DNA from: Actinomycetes bacterium
GTDB taxonomy: Bacteria > Actinomycetota > Actinomycetes > Propionibacteriales > Propionibacteriaceae
Length of the DNA: 18,772 nt
Assembly: GCA_023392635.1 (NCBI GenBank)
Contig: JAEVYS010000096.1
Span: 1 to 18,772 of the forward strand
Direction: 5' to 3'
Shown: one piece after another, positions 7,029 through 15,645 of the stretch
Layout of the letters: the number at the start of each line of letters is the position of its first letter
How positions within the stretch are numbered: the stretch's first letter is position 1
The notes under the pieces: model-generated
What the model was told of the DNA's origin: nothing
The model's database searches: none
What the model saw: only the letters and a program-made list of their open reading frames with translations
Translations under genes and position numbers: made by a program

Positions 7029-7619
7029 ATGACCCTTGCTGCAACGGTGATCACCGTGTCCGACGAGATCGCAGAGGGGCGTGACGAGAATCGCGCGGGT
7101 CCGCTGGCGGTGGAGTTGCTCGCCGGCTTCGACGTGACGGCGCGGCTGGTCGTGGTCGCCGACGACGCCGCGGCGATCGCCGCGGCCGTGTCGTCGGCGA
7201 TGGCGGACGGGTCGAGGGTCGTGATCACCAGCGGGGGCACGGGCATCGGCCCGCGCGATGTCACGGTGGACGCCGTCGCCCCGCTGCTGAGCTACCGGTT
7301 GCCCGGGATCGGGGAGGAGATCAGGAGACGGGGCGCGGCGGCGCACGTCACCGCAGCACTGGTCTCGCGCGAGGTCGCCGGTGTGGTGGTGGGGGAGCCG
7401 TCCACGTTCGTGCTGGCGGCGCCCGGCTCGCGGGGCGGGATCCGGGACGCGGTGGAGGTCGTCGGACCGCTGCTCGACTACCTCGTCGGACAGCTGGACG
7501 GCGCCAGGCAGGACGGGCGGACGGCGGTGGGGCTCACCTCGCCGACGGAGCGGTCGCAGCATCCTCGGCCGGCCGGCGGTGCAGGAGGAGCGCCAGCGCG
7601 AGGGCGAGGGCGGCGGTGA
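7029..7619 (+). CDS. mog: MogA/MoaB-type molybdopterin adenylyltransferase
   Basis: A 196-aa cytosolic enzyme that activates molybdopterin with ATP (adenylyl-molybdopterin) before metal insertion by MoeA. The MoCF_biosynth fold is clear: an N-terminal ATVITVSDE strand, the molybdopterin-binding TSGGTGIGPRDVT (68-80), PGIGEEIRRRG (92-102), and a Ser/Pro-Gly loop with VLAAPGSRGG (128-137). Canonical members end near residue 155-165. Here residues 169-196 are a Pro/Gly/Arg-rich tail encoded opposite the 3' end of narK, so the genes overlap tail-to-tail by 86 bp. There is no ribosome site before ATG 7029, and translation is probably leaderless. The location next to narGHJIK fits a role in supplying cofactor to nitrate reductase. 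MogA versus MoaB naming is not resolvable from sequence alone. Confidence 0.9.
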   Translation: MTLAATVITVSDEIAEGRDENRAGPLAVELLAGFDVTARLVVVADDAAAIAAAVSSAMADGSRVVITSGGTGIGPRDVTVDAVAPLLSYRLPGIGEEIRRRGAAAHVTAALVSREVAGVVVGEPSTFVLAAPGSRGGIRDAVEVVGPLLDYLVGQLDGARQDGRTAVGLTSPTERSQHPRPAGGAGGAPARGRGRR

Positions 7620-8757
7620 GCACGAGCAGCCACAGGCCGAGCGCGTAGGAATTGGTCGCCCGGTCATAGGTGGCGCCCATCACGAGCGGCGGGAAGTAGC
7701 CGCCGAGACCGCCGGCGGCGGCCACGACGCCACTCACCGACCCGACCTTGTCGTGCGGTGCGAGTCGCGGGACCCAGCCGAACACCGCACCCATCCCCAC
7801 GCCCAGGGAGGCGGCCATGGCGAGGAAGCTGGCACCGGTCACGATTCCCTCCGGCGGCTGCAGGCTGACCACCCACGCCAGGACGGCGACCGCGGCCAGG
7901 GACAGCGCGGTGATCAGTTTCGCACCCAGCCTGTCGGCCAGCACGCCGCCGATGGGGCGCGCGATGACCGCGGCGACGACGAAGCTCGCGAGCCGCGTGC
8001 CGGCCCCGATCTGGTCGACCTGCCCGGGGTAGACCGTGGTCAGGTACTTGGGCAGGAAGGTGGAGAACGCCACGAAGCCACCGAACACCACGGCGTACAG
8101 GAACGACATCTGCCAGGTGATCGGCAGCCTCAGGGCGGTGAGCACCCGGGGCACCACCGGCTGCGGGTTGGGTGTCCAGGCCGGTGACTCCTTGAGGAAG
8201 AACCAGACCAGCGCTGCCATCACGACCATGGCGGCCGCGATCACGAAGTGGGTGTTCAGGTAGCCGATGCTCTCGGCCAGTCGCGGCGTCAGGAACGCCG
8301 ACACCGCCGTGCCGACCATCCCCATGCCGAAGATGCCGTTGGCCAGCCCTCGCTGCTTCGGTTCGTACCACGCGCTGGAGAACGGGATGCCGACGGCGAA
8401 GATCGTGCCGGCCACGCCGAGGTAGAAGCCGCCGACGATCAGCAGCCAGAACAGCTTCAGCGAGCCGGCGACCGCGACGAGCAGCACCGCGGGCATCGCG
8501 CCGAGCAGGACGGCGGTGAACATCCTGCGTCCGCCGAGCCGGTCGGTGAGCGCGCCGGTCAGCACCCGTCCGAGCGCCCCGACGAGCACGGGGGTGGCGA
8601 GCATCAGCGAGATCTGTGCCTCGGTGAGGCCGAGCGACGTCGCGTAGGTCTTCTGCAGCGGCGCGATGGACATCCACGCCCAGAAGCCGGTCGTGGAGGC
8701 GATCGTGGCCAGGACCACCTGGCCGAGTTGGCCCTTGAGGGCCGGAGCAGTCGTCAT
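7534..8757 (-). CDS. narK: NarK-type nitrate/nitrite transporter
   Basis: A 407-aa inner-membrane MFS protein of the nitrate-nitrite porter family with 12 predicted helices. It carries both family signatures: the first around GVAGTIFAVGIPFSSAW (114-130) and the second GVVAAAGGLGGYFPP (343-357). The two arginines expected to bind the anion are candidates R64 (helix 2, ALGRVLTG) and R267 (IARPIGG). It would import nitrate for NarG and/or export nitrite. The start ATG 8757-8755 overlaps the narI stop by 4 bases (ATGA) and GAGGAA lies about 8 bases upstream, so it is the last gene of narGHJIK. The long open frame beyond the start (to 9420) is out of frame with narI and is not coding. Its 3' end overlaps mog on the other strand. 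The placement downstream of narI is less usual than narK first. Confidence 0.94.
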   Translation of the reverse strand: MTTAPALKGQLGQVVLATIASTTGFWAWMSIAPLQKTYATSLGLTEAQISLMLATPVLVGALGRVLTGALTDRLGGRRMFTAVLLGAMPAVLLVAVAGSLKLFWLLIVGGFYLGVAGTIFAVGIPFSSAWYEPKQRGLANGIFGMGMVGTAVSAFLTPRLAESIGYLNTHFVIAAAMVVMAALVWFFLKESPAWTPNPQPVVPRVLTALRLPITWQMSFLYAVVFGGFVAFSTFLPKYLTTVYPGQVDQIGAGTRLASFVVAAVIARPIGGVLADRLGAKLITALSLAAVAVLAWVVSLQPPEGIVTGASFLAMAASLGVGMGAVFGWVPRLAPHDKVGSVSGVVAAAGGLGGYFPPLVMGATYDRATNSYALGLWLLVLTAALALALALLLHRRPAEDAATAPSAR

Positions 8758-9512
8758 CGCGGAGTTCCTCGGTCTCGGTCTCGGGTGCCGACGGGATCCC
8801 ACCCGCGGACGCGTCCGCGTGAAGGGGTCGGCGGGGCGACGTCCCGGCTGCGGTACACCACGTAGGGACGGAACAGGTAGTGCAGGGGCACGGTGAACGC
8901 GTGCACCAGGCGGCTGAACGGGATCAGTGCGAACAGGGCGAACGCCACCAGGATGTGCACCTTGAACTGCCAGGTGCTGGCCGCCATCGCCTGGACGTCG
9001 GGCGAGAAGACGAGCAGCGAGCGGAACCAGACGGAGACCGTCTCGCGGTAGTTGTGCTCCTCGCCGGTGGGGGTGACGCTGCCGGTGAGAGTGGCGACCA
9101 TGCCGAACACGATCGCCGCCACCAGGACGACGTACATCAGCTTGTCGTTCCTGGTGGTGGCCAGGAAGACCGGGCCGGTGGTGCGCCGCCGGTAGATCAG
9201 CAGCGCGATGCCGGCCAGCGTGGCGACGCCGGCCAGGGTGCCCGCGCCCAGGGCGACCAGGTGGTAGGTCTCCTGGGAGACCACGAGATCGGTCCACGCC
9301 TTGGGGATGAACAGGCCGGCGAGGTGGCCGGCCAGCACGACGAACAGCCCGTAGTGGAACATCGGGGACGCGATCCGCAGCAGCCGCGACTCGTACAGCT
9401 GGGACGACCGTGTGGTCCACCCGAACTGGTCGTAGCGGTAGCGCCAGATGAGGCCGCCGACCACGGCCAGCGCCACGAGGTAGGGCAGCACACCCCAGAG
9501 GAACACGTCCAC
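8754..9512 (-). CDS. narI: Respiratory nitrate reductase gamma subunit (cytochrome b)
   Basis: A 252-aa membrane cytochrome b that oxidises quinol and passes electrons to NarH. It has five hydrophobic segments. The four heme b ligands are present with the family spacing: H53 and H63 (FHYGLFVVLAGH) and H186 and H204 (VHILVAF ... LVHAF), equivalent to E. coli His56/66 and His187/205. The start is GTG (9512-9510) with AGGAG about 7 bases upstream, only 2 bases after the narJ stop. A hydrophilic, Arg-rich tail of about 30 residues after YVVYRSRD extends beyond the usual end and is probably cytoplasmic. The stop overlaps the narK start by 4 bases. Confidence 0.95.
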   Translation of the reverse strand: MDVFLWGVLPYLVALAVVGGLIWRYRYDQFGWTTRSSQLYESRLLRIASPMFHYGLFVVLAGHLAGLFIPKAWTDLVVSQETYHLVALGAGTLAGVATLAGIALLIYRRRTTGPVFLATTRNDKLMYVVLVAAIVFGMVATLTGSVTPTGEEHNYRETVSVWFRSLLVFSPDVQAMAASTWQFKVHILVAFALFALIPFSRLVHAFTVPLHYLFRPYVVYRSRDVAPPTPSRGRVRGWDPVGTRDRDRGTPR

Positions 9513-9514
9513 GA

Positions 9515-10204
9515 TCAGCTCCTGACCACGTCGTTGAGCCCGACGAACTCGACCGGCTGGATCTCGCCGAACTGCGCCTGCACCTCCGCGCGGCTGCGGG
9601 GGGACTCTCCGGGCAGCAGCGCGCAGACGGCCTGGAGCACTCCGGCGTGCGGGAGGGCGTCCTTCTCCAGGCCCAGCCGGATCAGCTCGAGGCTGGCCCG
9701 GAACCGCTGCAGCAGGGCCAGGCCGCGGTCCGGGTCGGCAACCGCGAACTCGAGCACGATCGGCAGGTGGTCGGGCAGTTCGCCGCCGAGGTCGACCAGG
9801 AGGCCCGAGTCGCGGTAGACGGCCTTCACCTCGGCGAGCACCTCGCCGCGGCGCCGGGTGTCGCCGTCGGTCCAGTAGGTCAGGTGGAGGGCGTGCCGCC
9901 GCGAGAGGTCGAACTCCTGTACGTGGAACGCCTGGAGCTCGCCCAGCGGCAGCGACCGCAGGTGCTCCAGGACGGGGGCGAACTGCTCGACCGCTGGGGT
10001 GTCGGAGAGCGCGGACTCGACGACGTCCAGTCGGTCGAGCAGTTCGGCTTCGGGGTAGGCCAGCAGCAGCGCTGCCGCCTGGAGGGTGATCGCCTGTGGG
10101 GTGGGCGATCCCGGCGTGCGCGGGGCTGACGGGGCAGGGCTGGGTGGCGCCTTCCCGTCATCCCCGGCCCGACCCGGGACCCTCCACGGCGGGAGCCACC
10201 TCAT
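9515..10204 (-). CDS. narJ: Nitrate reductase delta subunit, molybdenum cofactor assembly chaperone
   Basis: A 229-aa cytoplasmic chaperone of the TorD/DmsD/NarJ group that holds apo-NarGH while molybdenum cofactor and the FS0 cluster are inserted; it is not part of the final enzyme. Recognisable are an AAALLLAYPEAELLD start of the helical core (about 43-57), the HLTYWTDGDTRRRGEVL block, and GGELPDHLPIVLEF, the typical ELPDxLPxxLEF motif. The first about 35 residues are a Pro/Arg-rich, poorly conserved leader. ATG 10204-10202 overlaps the narH stop by 4 bases (ATGA). A longer in-frame ORF to 11791 is just the shadow of narH. Between narH and narI it is in the standard order. Confidence 0.93.
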   Translation of the reverse strand: MRWLPPWRVPGRAGDDGKAPPSPAPSAPRTPGSPTPQAITLQAAALLLAYPEAELLDRLDVVESALSDTPAVEQFAPVLEHLRSLPLGELQAFHVQEFDLSRRHALHLTYWTDGDTRRRGEVLAEVKAVYRDSGLLVDLGGELPDHLPIVLEFAVADPDRGLALLQRFRASLELIRLGLEKDALPHAGVLQAVCALLPGESPRSRAEVQAQFGEIQPVEFVGLNDVVRS

Positions 10205-11844
10205 GGCTTCGGGTCCTGGTTCGCGTCCCAGTTGAGCAGGCCGGCACGGTGGGTGAGCTGGTCGGCCGAGGCGGCCTCCTCCGCCTGCTGGCGCTGCTTC
10301 AGCGCGGTGTAGGTCTCGATCGCCACCGGCACGGGGCGTCCGGAGGCCTCCCCGAACGGGCCGGAGTCGTGCATGCCGGGGCCGCCGTCGAAGTCCAGCG
10401 AGCAGGCGAGTTCCTCGAGGTTGTGCGCCTCCTCGCGGTGGGCGGTGGGGATCACGTAGCGGTCGGCGTACTTGGCGATCGCCAGCAGCCGGTACAGCTG
10501 CTCCATCGCCTCTGGCGTCATCCCGACGGCTGCCGCGACGTCGGCGTCCCGGCCGGTGCCGAGCGTCACCCCGCGCATGTAGGCGCGCATCGCGGCCAGC
10601 TTCTGCAGCACGCCGGTGACGATGTCGGTGTCGCCGGCGGTGAACAGCTCCGCGAGGTAGCTCACCGGGATGCGCAGCGCGTCGATGGCCCCGAACAGGT
10701 TGCCGGCCGCCTCGGCGTCGTGGCCCTGCTCCTTCAGCAGGTCGACGACGGGCGAGAGCGGCGGGATGTACCAGACCATCGGCATCGTCCGGTACTCCGG
10801 ATGCAGGGGCAGGGCGACGCGGAAGTGCCTGGCCAGCGCGTAGATCGGTGAGCGCTGCGCTGCGGTGATCCAGTCGTCCGGCATGCCGCCGGCTCTCGCG
10901 AGCGCGATCACCTCCGGGTCGTGCGGGTCGAGCATCAACCCGAGCTGCGCCTCGTAGAGTTCCTTCTCCGGCACCGAGGCCGCGGCGAGGACGGCGTCCG
11001 GGTCGTAGAGGATGATGCCCAGGTAGCGCAGGCGGCCGACGCAGGTCTCCGAGCACACCGTGGGCAGTCCCACCTCGATCCGCGGGTAGCAGAACGTGCA
11101 CTTCTCGGCCTTGCCGGAGCGGTGGTTGAAGTAGATCTTCTTGTACGGGCAGCCGGTGATGCACTGTCGCCAGCCGCGGCAGCGGTCCTGGTCGACCAGC
11201 ACGATCCCGTCCTCGGCCCGCTTGTAGATCGCCCCGGACGGGCACGACGCCATGCAGGACGGGTTCAGGCAGTGCTCGCAGATGCGCGGCAGGAAGAACA
11301 TGAAGCTCTTCTCGTACTCGAACCGGATCTGCTCGTTGGCCTGCTCCCGCAGCTTGGCCACGATCGGATCGGTCTCGCCCGTGGCGTGGACGCCGCCCAG
11401 CGAGTCGTCCCAGTTGGCGCTCCACGTGATCGCGGTGTCCTCCCCGGTGATCAGCGACTTCGGCCGCGCCACCGGGAAGTCGTCGCCCAGCGGCGCCGAG
11501 ATCAGGTTCTGGTAGTCGTAGGTCCACGGCTCGTAGTAGTCGCCGAGCTCGGGCTGCACGGGGGAGGCGAAGATGCTCAACAGCTTCTGGAAGCGTCCGC
11601 CCGAGCGGAGCTTGAGGCCACCGGACGGCGTGCGCACCCAGCCGCCGCGCCACGCCTCCTGGTCCTCGTAGCGGCGGGGGTAGCCCAGGCCGGGACGGGT
11701 CTCGACGTTGTTGAACCACACGTACTCGGTGCCGGCCCGGTTGGTCCAGGCCTGCTTGCAGGTGACCGAGCAGGTGTGGCAACCGATGCACTTGTCGAGG
11801 TTCATCACCATGGCCACCTGGGCCATCACGCGCTTCGGGGCCAT
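10201..11844 (-). CDS. narH: Respiratory nitrate reductase beta subunit (Fe-S)
   Basis: A 547-aa iron-sulfur electron-transfer subunit that links NarI to NarG on the cytoplasmic face. It has four cluster motifs: CIGCHTCSVTC (C19, C22, C25, C29), C189/C192/C197/C201, C222-W225-C228-C232, and C249/C252/C264/C268. Trp225 replaces a cysteine in the third motif, the hallmark that yields one [3Fe-4S] next to three [4Fe-4S] clusters in NarH. ATG 11844-11842 shares one base with the narG stop (TGATG), and AGGAGGTG lies about 8 bases before it, the strongest ribosome site in the operon. The long C-terminal half (after 270) matches the nitrate reductase beta C-terminal domain. No deviation from the family is seen. 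Confidence 0.97.
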   Translation of the reverse strand: MAPKRVMAQVAMVMNLDKCIGCHTCSVTCKQAWTNRAGTEYVWFNNVETRPGLGYPRRYEDQEAWRGGWVRTPSGGLKLRSGGRFQKLLSIFASPVQPELGDYYEPWTYDYQNLISAPLGDDFPVARPKSLITGEDTAITWSANWDDSLGGVHATGETDPIVAKLREQANEQIRFEYEKSFMFFLPRICEHCLNPSCMASCPSGAIYKRAEDGIVLVDQDRCRGWRQCITGCPYKKIYFNHRSGKAEKCTFCYPRIEVGLPTVCSETCVGRLRYLGIILYDPDAVLAAASVPEKELYEAQLGLMLDPHDPEVIALARAGGMPDDWITAAQRSPIYALARHFRVALPLHPEYRTMPMVWYIPPLSPVVDLLKEQGHDAEAAGNLFGAIDALRIPVSYLAELFTAGDTDIVTGVLQKLAAMRAYMRGVTLGTGRDADVAAAVGMTPEAMEQLYRLLAIAKYADRYVIPTAHREEAHNLEELACSLDFDGGPGMHDSGPFGEASGRPVPVAIETYTALKQRQQAEEAASADQLTHRAGLLNWDANQDPKP

Positions 11845-14800
11845 CAGTACTGCACCTCCTGCGAGCGGCGGCGGACGGTGGAGACGATGTCGCGCTGCAC
11901 CCCGGTCGGCCCGAGATAGTTGAACGCGTACGAGAGCTGGGCGTAGGCGCCGATCAGGTGGGTGGGCTTGACCAGGATGCGGGTCACCGAGTTGTGGATG
12001 CCGCCGCGCTTGCCGGTCGCCTCCGACTTCGGGACGTCGATCGTCCGCTCCTGCGCGTGCTGGACGTAGCAGATGCCGTCGGGCAGCTTGTGGGTCACCA
12101 CGGCCCGGGCCACGAACACGCCGTTGGCGTTGGTGAGCTCGATCCAGTCGTTGTCGGCCACGCCGATGGACGCCGCGTCCGCCACGCTCAGCCACGCCTG
12201 GGGGCCGCCCCGGCCCAGCGACAGCATGAACAGGTTGTCCTGGTACTCCGAGTGGATCGACCACTTGTTGTGCACGGTCAGGTAGCGGACGGTGATCGCC
12301 AACTCCGAAGTCGGGCCGAGTTCGGGCTCGCCGAAGGCGCGGGTCATGTCCAGGGGCGGACGGAAGGTGGGCAGCTGCTCGCCGGCGTCGATGATCCAGT
12401 CGTGGTCGAGGAAGAAGTGCATCCGTCCCGACAGCGTGTGCCAGGGCTTCAGCCGCTCGGTGTTGATCGTGAAGGCCGCGTAGCGTCGTCCGCCGGTCTC
12501 CGAGCCCGACCACTCCGGTGAGGTGATCACCGGCTGCGGTGCCGACTGCGTCTGGGCGAACGTGATGATCCGCTCCTCCTGCCCCTCGGCGAGGTCGGCC
12601 AGCTTGCGTCCGGTCTTCGCCTCGAGGGTGTGGAAGCCCTGGGTGGCGAGCGCGCCGTTGGTGGTGCCCGAGCAGGTCAGGATCGCCTCGGCGAAGCGGG
12701 AATCGGTGTCGATCGCCGGACGCCCCTGCCCGGCGCCGGACGGCATCACGCCGTGCAGCTTCGCCAGCCGCTCCACCGGCCCCGCCATGTCGTAGGTGAT
12801 GTTCTTGACCGTGAAGCCGAGCCGGTCGGCGAGCGGGCCGACGGTGGCGAGCTTGTCGGCAATGGCGGTGTAGTCGCGCTCCACCACCATCAGTTGCGGC
12901 AGGTTCCTGCCCGGCACCGCGGGCAGGGAGGTGCCGCGCCAGTCATACACGTGGCCGCCGGGCTGGCTGATCTGGCCGGGGGTGTCGTGCTGCATCGGGA
13001 CGGCGACGACGTCCTTGCGGGTGCCCAGGTGCTCCTTCGCGAGCGTGGAGATGGCGCGGGCGAGCAGCGTGAAGAACTCGAAGTCGCTCTTCGCCTCCCA
13101 CGGGGGGTCGATGGCCGGGGTGAACGCGTGCACGAACGGGTGCATGTCGGTGCTGGACAGGTCGTACTTCTCATACCAGGTGGCGGCGGGGAACACGAGG
13201 TCGGACAACAGCGTCGTGGAGGTCATCCGGAAGTCGGCGCTGATCAGCAGGTCAAGCTTGCCCTCGGGCGCCTCCTCGCGGAAGGTCACTACGCTCGGCC
13301 GGGCTTCGGCCGCGTGGTCGTTGGGCATCAGGTTCGACCCGGTGCCGAGCAGGTGCTTGAGGAAGTACTCGTTGCCCTTCGCCGACGAACCGAACAGGTT
13401 CGAGCGCCACACCACCATGGTCCGCGGCCAATTCGCCGGCGCGTCGATGTCCTCCAGCGCGGTGGACAGGGTGCCGGCCTTGAGCTGCGCGGCGATCCAT
13501 TCCCCGACGTCGGCCGCGTGGCCGGCGTCCACCGCCGACTGCGCCTCGTCGGCGAGGTCGAGCGGGTTGCGGTCGAACTGCGGGTAGAACGGCATCCAGC
13601 CCAGGCGGTGGGACAGCGCCATCGCGTCCGCGGTGTGCAGCCCGTCCAGGCTGCCGGTGGACAGCGGGCTCTTGACGCGGTCGGAGGAGTAGCCGTCGGT
13701 GCGCCACTGGTCGGTGTGCATGTACCAGTAGCCGGTGCCGATCATCGTGCGGGGCGGACGCGACCAGTCCAGCGCGTTGGCCAGGTTGAACCAGCCGGTC
13801 ATCGGACGGCACTTCTCCTGGCCCACGTAGTGCGCCCAGCCACCCCCGTTGCGTCCGATGCAGCCGGTGAGCATCAGCATCGCCATGATCGCCCGGTAGG
13901 TGACGTCGGCGTGGAACCAGTGGCAGATGCCCGCGCCGAGAATGATCATCGAGCGGCCTTCGGAATCCTCGGAGTTCTTCGCGAACTCCCGGGCGATCCG
14001 GATGCAGGCCTCGGCCGGCACGGAGGTGATCTCGGCCTGCCAGGCCGGGGTGTAGGGGCTGGTGACGTCGTCGTAGCCGGTCGCCCACGTGCCCGGGAGG
14101 CCATCGCGACCGACGCCGTACTGGGCGAGCATCAGGTCCAGCACGGTGGTGACCAGGTGCTCGCCCACGCGGACCGCCGGCACGCCGCGACGGATGATCG
14201 TGCCCTCGCCCCGCGGGTCCTCGAAACAGGGCAGCGCGATCTCGACCGGCTCGGCCCCGTCCACGTCCTTCAGCGTCAGCGCCGGGTCGAGGTCGCCGAG
14301 GTCGAGGTTCCAGGTGCCCTTGCCCTCCTCGTTGTATCGGTGTCCCATCGTGCCGTTGGGGATGGCGGGGCCGCCGGTCGCCCCGTCCCACAGCACGGTC
14401 TTGAAGGCGGCGTCGGTCTCGGCGGCGTGGTCGGGCAGGTCGGCGCCGGTGAGGAACTTGGACGCGGTGAGCCCGTGCCCGTCCGGGTGCTCGACGAGGG
14501 TGACCAGCATCGGCAGGTCGGTGTACTGGCGCACGTAGCTGGTGAAGAACGGCACCTGCCGGTCGACGTAGTTCTCCTTCAGGATGACGTGCCCGAACGC
14601 CATCGCCAGTGCGGCGTCCGTGCCGGCCTGCGCGGGCAGCCACTCGTCGGCGAACTTGACGTTGTCGGCGTAGTCGGGGCTGACCGTGACCACCTTGGTT
14701 CCGCGGTAGCGCACCTCGGCCATCCAGTGCGCGTCCGGGGTGCGGGTGACCGGGACGTTCGAGCCCCACATCATCAGATAGGTGGAGTCCCACCAGTCGC

Positions 14801-15557
14801 CGGACTCCGGCACGTCGGTCTGGTCGCCGAACACCTGCGGACTGGCCACCGGCAGGTCGGCGTACCAGTCGTAGAAGGACGTCATCGCGCCACCGATGAG
14901 GTGGTTGAACCGGGTGCCGATCGCGTGGGACACCATCGACATCGCCGGGATGGGCGAGAAGGAGACGCACCGGTCGGGGCCGTAGGTGCGAATGGTGTGC
15001 ACGTAGGACGCGGCGGCGATCTCCAGAGCCTCGTTCCACGAGATGCGCACCAGCCCGCCCTTGCCTCGCGCGGACTGGTACCGCTTGCGGGTCTCGGGGT
15101 TGCCGGACACCTCGGCGAACGCTGCCACCGGGTCGCCCAACCGTGCCTTCGCCTCACGATAGGCCTCGATCAGCACACCGCGTCCGTAGGGGTAGCGGAC
15201 GCGGGTGGGCGAGTAGGTGTACCACGAGAAGGCCGCGCCACGCGGGCAGCCACGGGGCTCGTACTCGGGACGGTCGGGGCCGGTGGTCGGGTAGTCGGTC
15301 TGCTGCGACTCCCAGGTGATGATGCCGTCCTTGACGTACACCTTCCACGAGCAGGAGCCCGTGCAGTTCACGCCGTGGGTCGAGCGGACGACCTTGTCAT
15401 GGCTCCAGCGGTCGCGGTAGAAGACGTCCCCGGCACGCCCGCCCTTCCGGAAGACCGCGCGGCCGTCGTCGGTGCCTTCCCACCTGGTGAAGTACCTGCC
15501 GAGCTTCAGCAGGGCGTCGGCCGCTGGGCCGTCGAGGTGTCCGCGCTCGGAGGTCAT
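11844..15557 (-). CDS. narG: Respiratory nitrate reductase alpha subunit (Mo-bisMGD)
   Basis: A 1237-aa catalytic subunit that reduces nitrate to nitrite at a Mo-bisMGD site. The FS0 [4Fe-4S] ligands are H61, C65, C69 and C104, in HGVNCTGSC and PRGCPRG, the His-liganded arrangement of NarG. The Mo ligand lies in FYDWYADLPVASP (D234, equivalent to E. coli Asp222 in mature numbering). The length and blocks such as DRWSHDKVVRSTHG, SPIPAMSMVS and RRRSQEVQ at the C-terminus are close to mycobacterial NarG. No twin-Arg signal peptide is present, so it is a cytoplasm-facing Nar and not a periplasmic enzyme. ATG 15557-15555 is used. It lacks a Shine-Dalgarno but has a TAGCAT (-10-like) 5 bases upstream, suggesting a leaderless or very short leader mRNA. 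An out-of-frame ATG lies 7 bases before it. Confidence 0.98.
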   Translation of the reverse strand: MTSERGHLDGPAADALLKLGRYFTRWEGTDDGRAVFRKGGRAGDVFYRDRWSHDKVVRSTHGVNCTGSCSWKVYVKDGIITWESQQTDYPTTGPDRPEYEPRGCPRGAAFSWYTYSPTRVRYPYGRGVLIEAYREAKARLGDPVAAFAEVSGNPETRKRYQSARGKGGLVRISWNEALEIAAASYVHTIRTYGPDRCVSFSPIPAMSMVSHAIGTRFNHLIGGAMTSFYDWYADLPVASPQVFGDQTDVPESGDWWDSTYLMMWGSNVPVTRTPDAHWMAEVRYRGTKVVTVSPDYADNVKFADEWLPAQAGTDAALAMAFGHVILKENYVDRQVPFFTSYVRQYTDLPMLVTLVEHPDGHGLTASKFLTGADLPDHAAETDAAFKTVLWDGATGGPAIPNGTMGHRYNEEGKGTWNLDLGDLDPALTLKDVDGAEPVEIALPCFEDPRGEGTIIRRGVPAVRVGEHLVTTVLDLMLAQYGVGRDGLPGTWATGYDDVTSPYTPAWQAEITSVPAEACIRIAREFAKNSEDSEGRSMIILGAGICHWFHADVTYRAIMAMLMLTGCIGRNGGGWAHYVGQEKCRPMTGWFNLANALDWSRPPRTMIGTGYWYMHTDQWRTDGYSSDRVKSPLSTGSLDGLHTADAMALSHRLGWMPFYPQFDRNPLDLADEAQSAVDAGHAADVGEWIAAQLKAGTLSTALEDIDAPANWPRTMVVWRSNLFGSSAKGNEYFLKHLLGTGSNLMPNDHAAEARPSVVTFREEAPEGKLDLLISADFRMTSTTLLSDLVFPAATWYEKYDLSSTDMHPFVHAFTPAIDPPWEAKSDFEFFTLLARAISTLAKEHLGTRKDVVAVPMQHDTPGQISQPGGHVYDWRGTSLPAVPGRNLPQLMVVERDYTAIADKLATVGPLADRLGFTVKNITYDMAGPVERLAKLHGVMPSGAGQGRPAIDTDSRFAEAILTCSGTTNGALATQGFHTLEAKTGRKLADLAEGQEERIITFAQTQSAPQPVITSPEWSGSETGGRRYAAFTINTERLKPWHTLSGRMHFFLDHDWIIDAGEQLPTFRPPLDMTRAFGEPELGPTSELAITVRYLTVHNKWSIHSEYQDNLFMLSLGRGGPQAWLSVADAASIGVADNDWIELTNANGVFVARAVVTHKLPDGICYVQHAQERTIDVPKSEATGKRGGIHNSVTRILVKPTHLIGAYAQLSYAFNYLGPTGVQRDIVSTVRRRSQEVQY

Positions 15558-15645
15558 GGCTCATGCTAACCAGCCGGGGCAGATTTATCTGAAGTTTTCG
15601 GAACAATTGATTCCCGGTTCGCGCAGATCGCGCTGGCTAGGGGTG
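15558..15645 (-). promoter_or_regulatory. narG upstream region with AT-rich promoter/operator
   Basis: The 88 bases between moaD and narG contain the most AT-rich island nearby (about 15580-15612). CAGATTTATCTG (15580-15591) is an inverted repeat with a 2-base centre, and on the minus strand its GATAAAT could be a -10. GGAA and TTCC arms 7 bases apart (15600-15614) surround the palindrome CAATTG (15604-15609). A second TANNNT-type -10, TAGCAT (complement of 15563-15568), sits 5 bases before the narG ATG. This looks like a separate, regulated promoter for narGHJIK. I see no good full FNR site and do not assign the regulator. Confidence 0.5.

Noticed and set aside
4561..7044. 827-aa open frame on the minus strand opposite the fusion gene
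   Set aside because: Antisense shadow of a gene with clear P-loop and GH13 motifs; no recognisable protein in the reverse frame.
10205..11791. In-frame extension of narJ far upstream
   Set aside because: It runs through narH in another frame and shows no NarJ similarity; ATG 10204 with the ATGA overlap explains the start.
15397..15564. Out-of-frame short ORF starting 7 bases before the narG ATG
   Set aside because: Its 55-codon product is Arg/Pro-rich and unlike any known leader peptide. It has no ribosome site, so I treat it as chance, though a regulatory uORF cannot be excluded.
12630..15569. 979-aa open frame on the + strand opposite narG
   Set aside because: It is the antisense shadow of narG; the composition (Arg/Gly/Val/His-rich, no family pattern) is typical of reverse frames in high-GC genes, while narG has every catalytic motif.
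15580..15612. FNR/CRP box in front of narG
   Set aside because: I looked for TTGAT-N4-ATCAA. Only partial half-sites occur, so I report dyads but do not name an FNR site.
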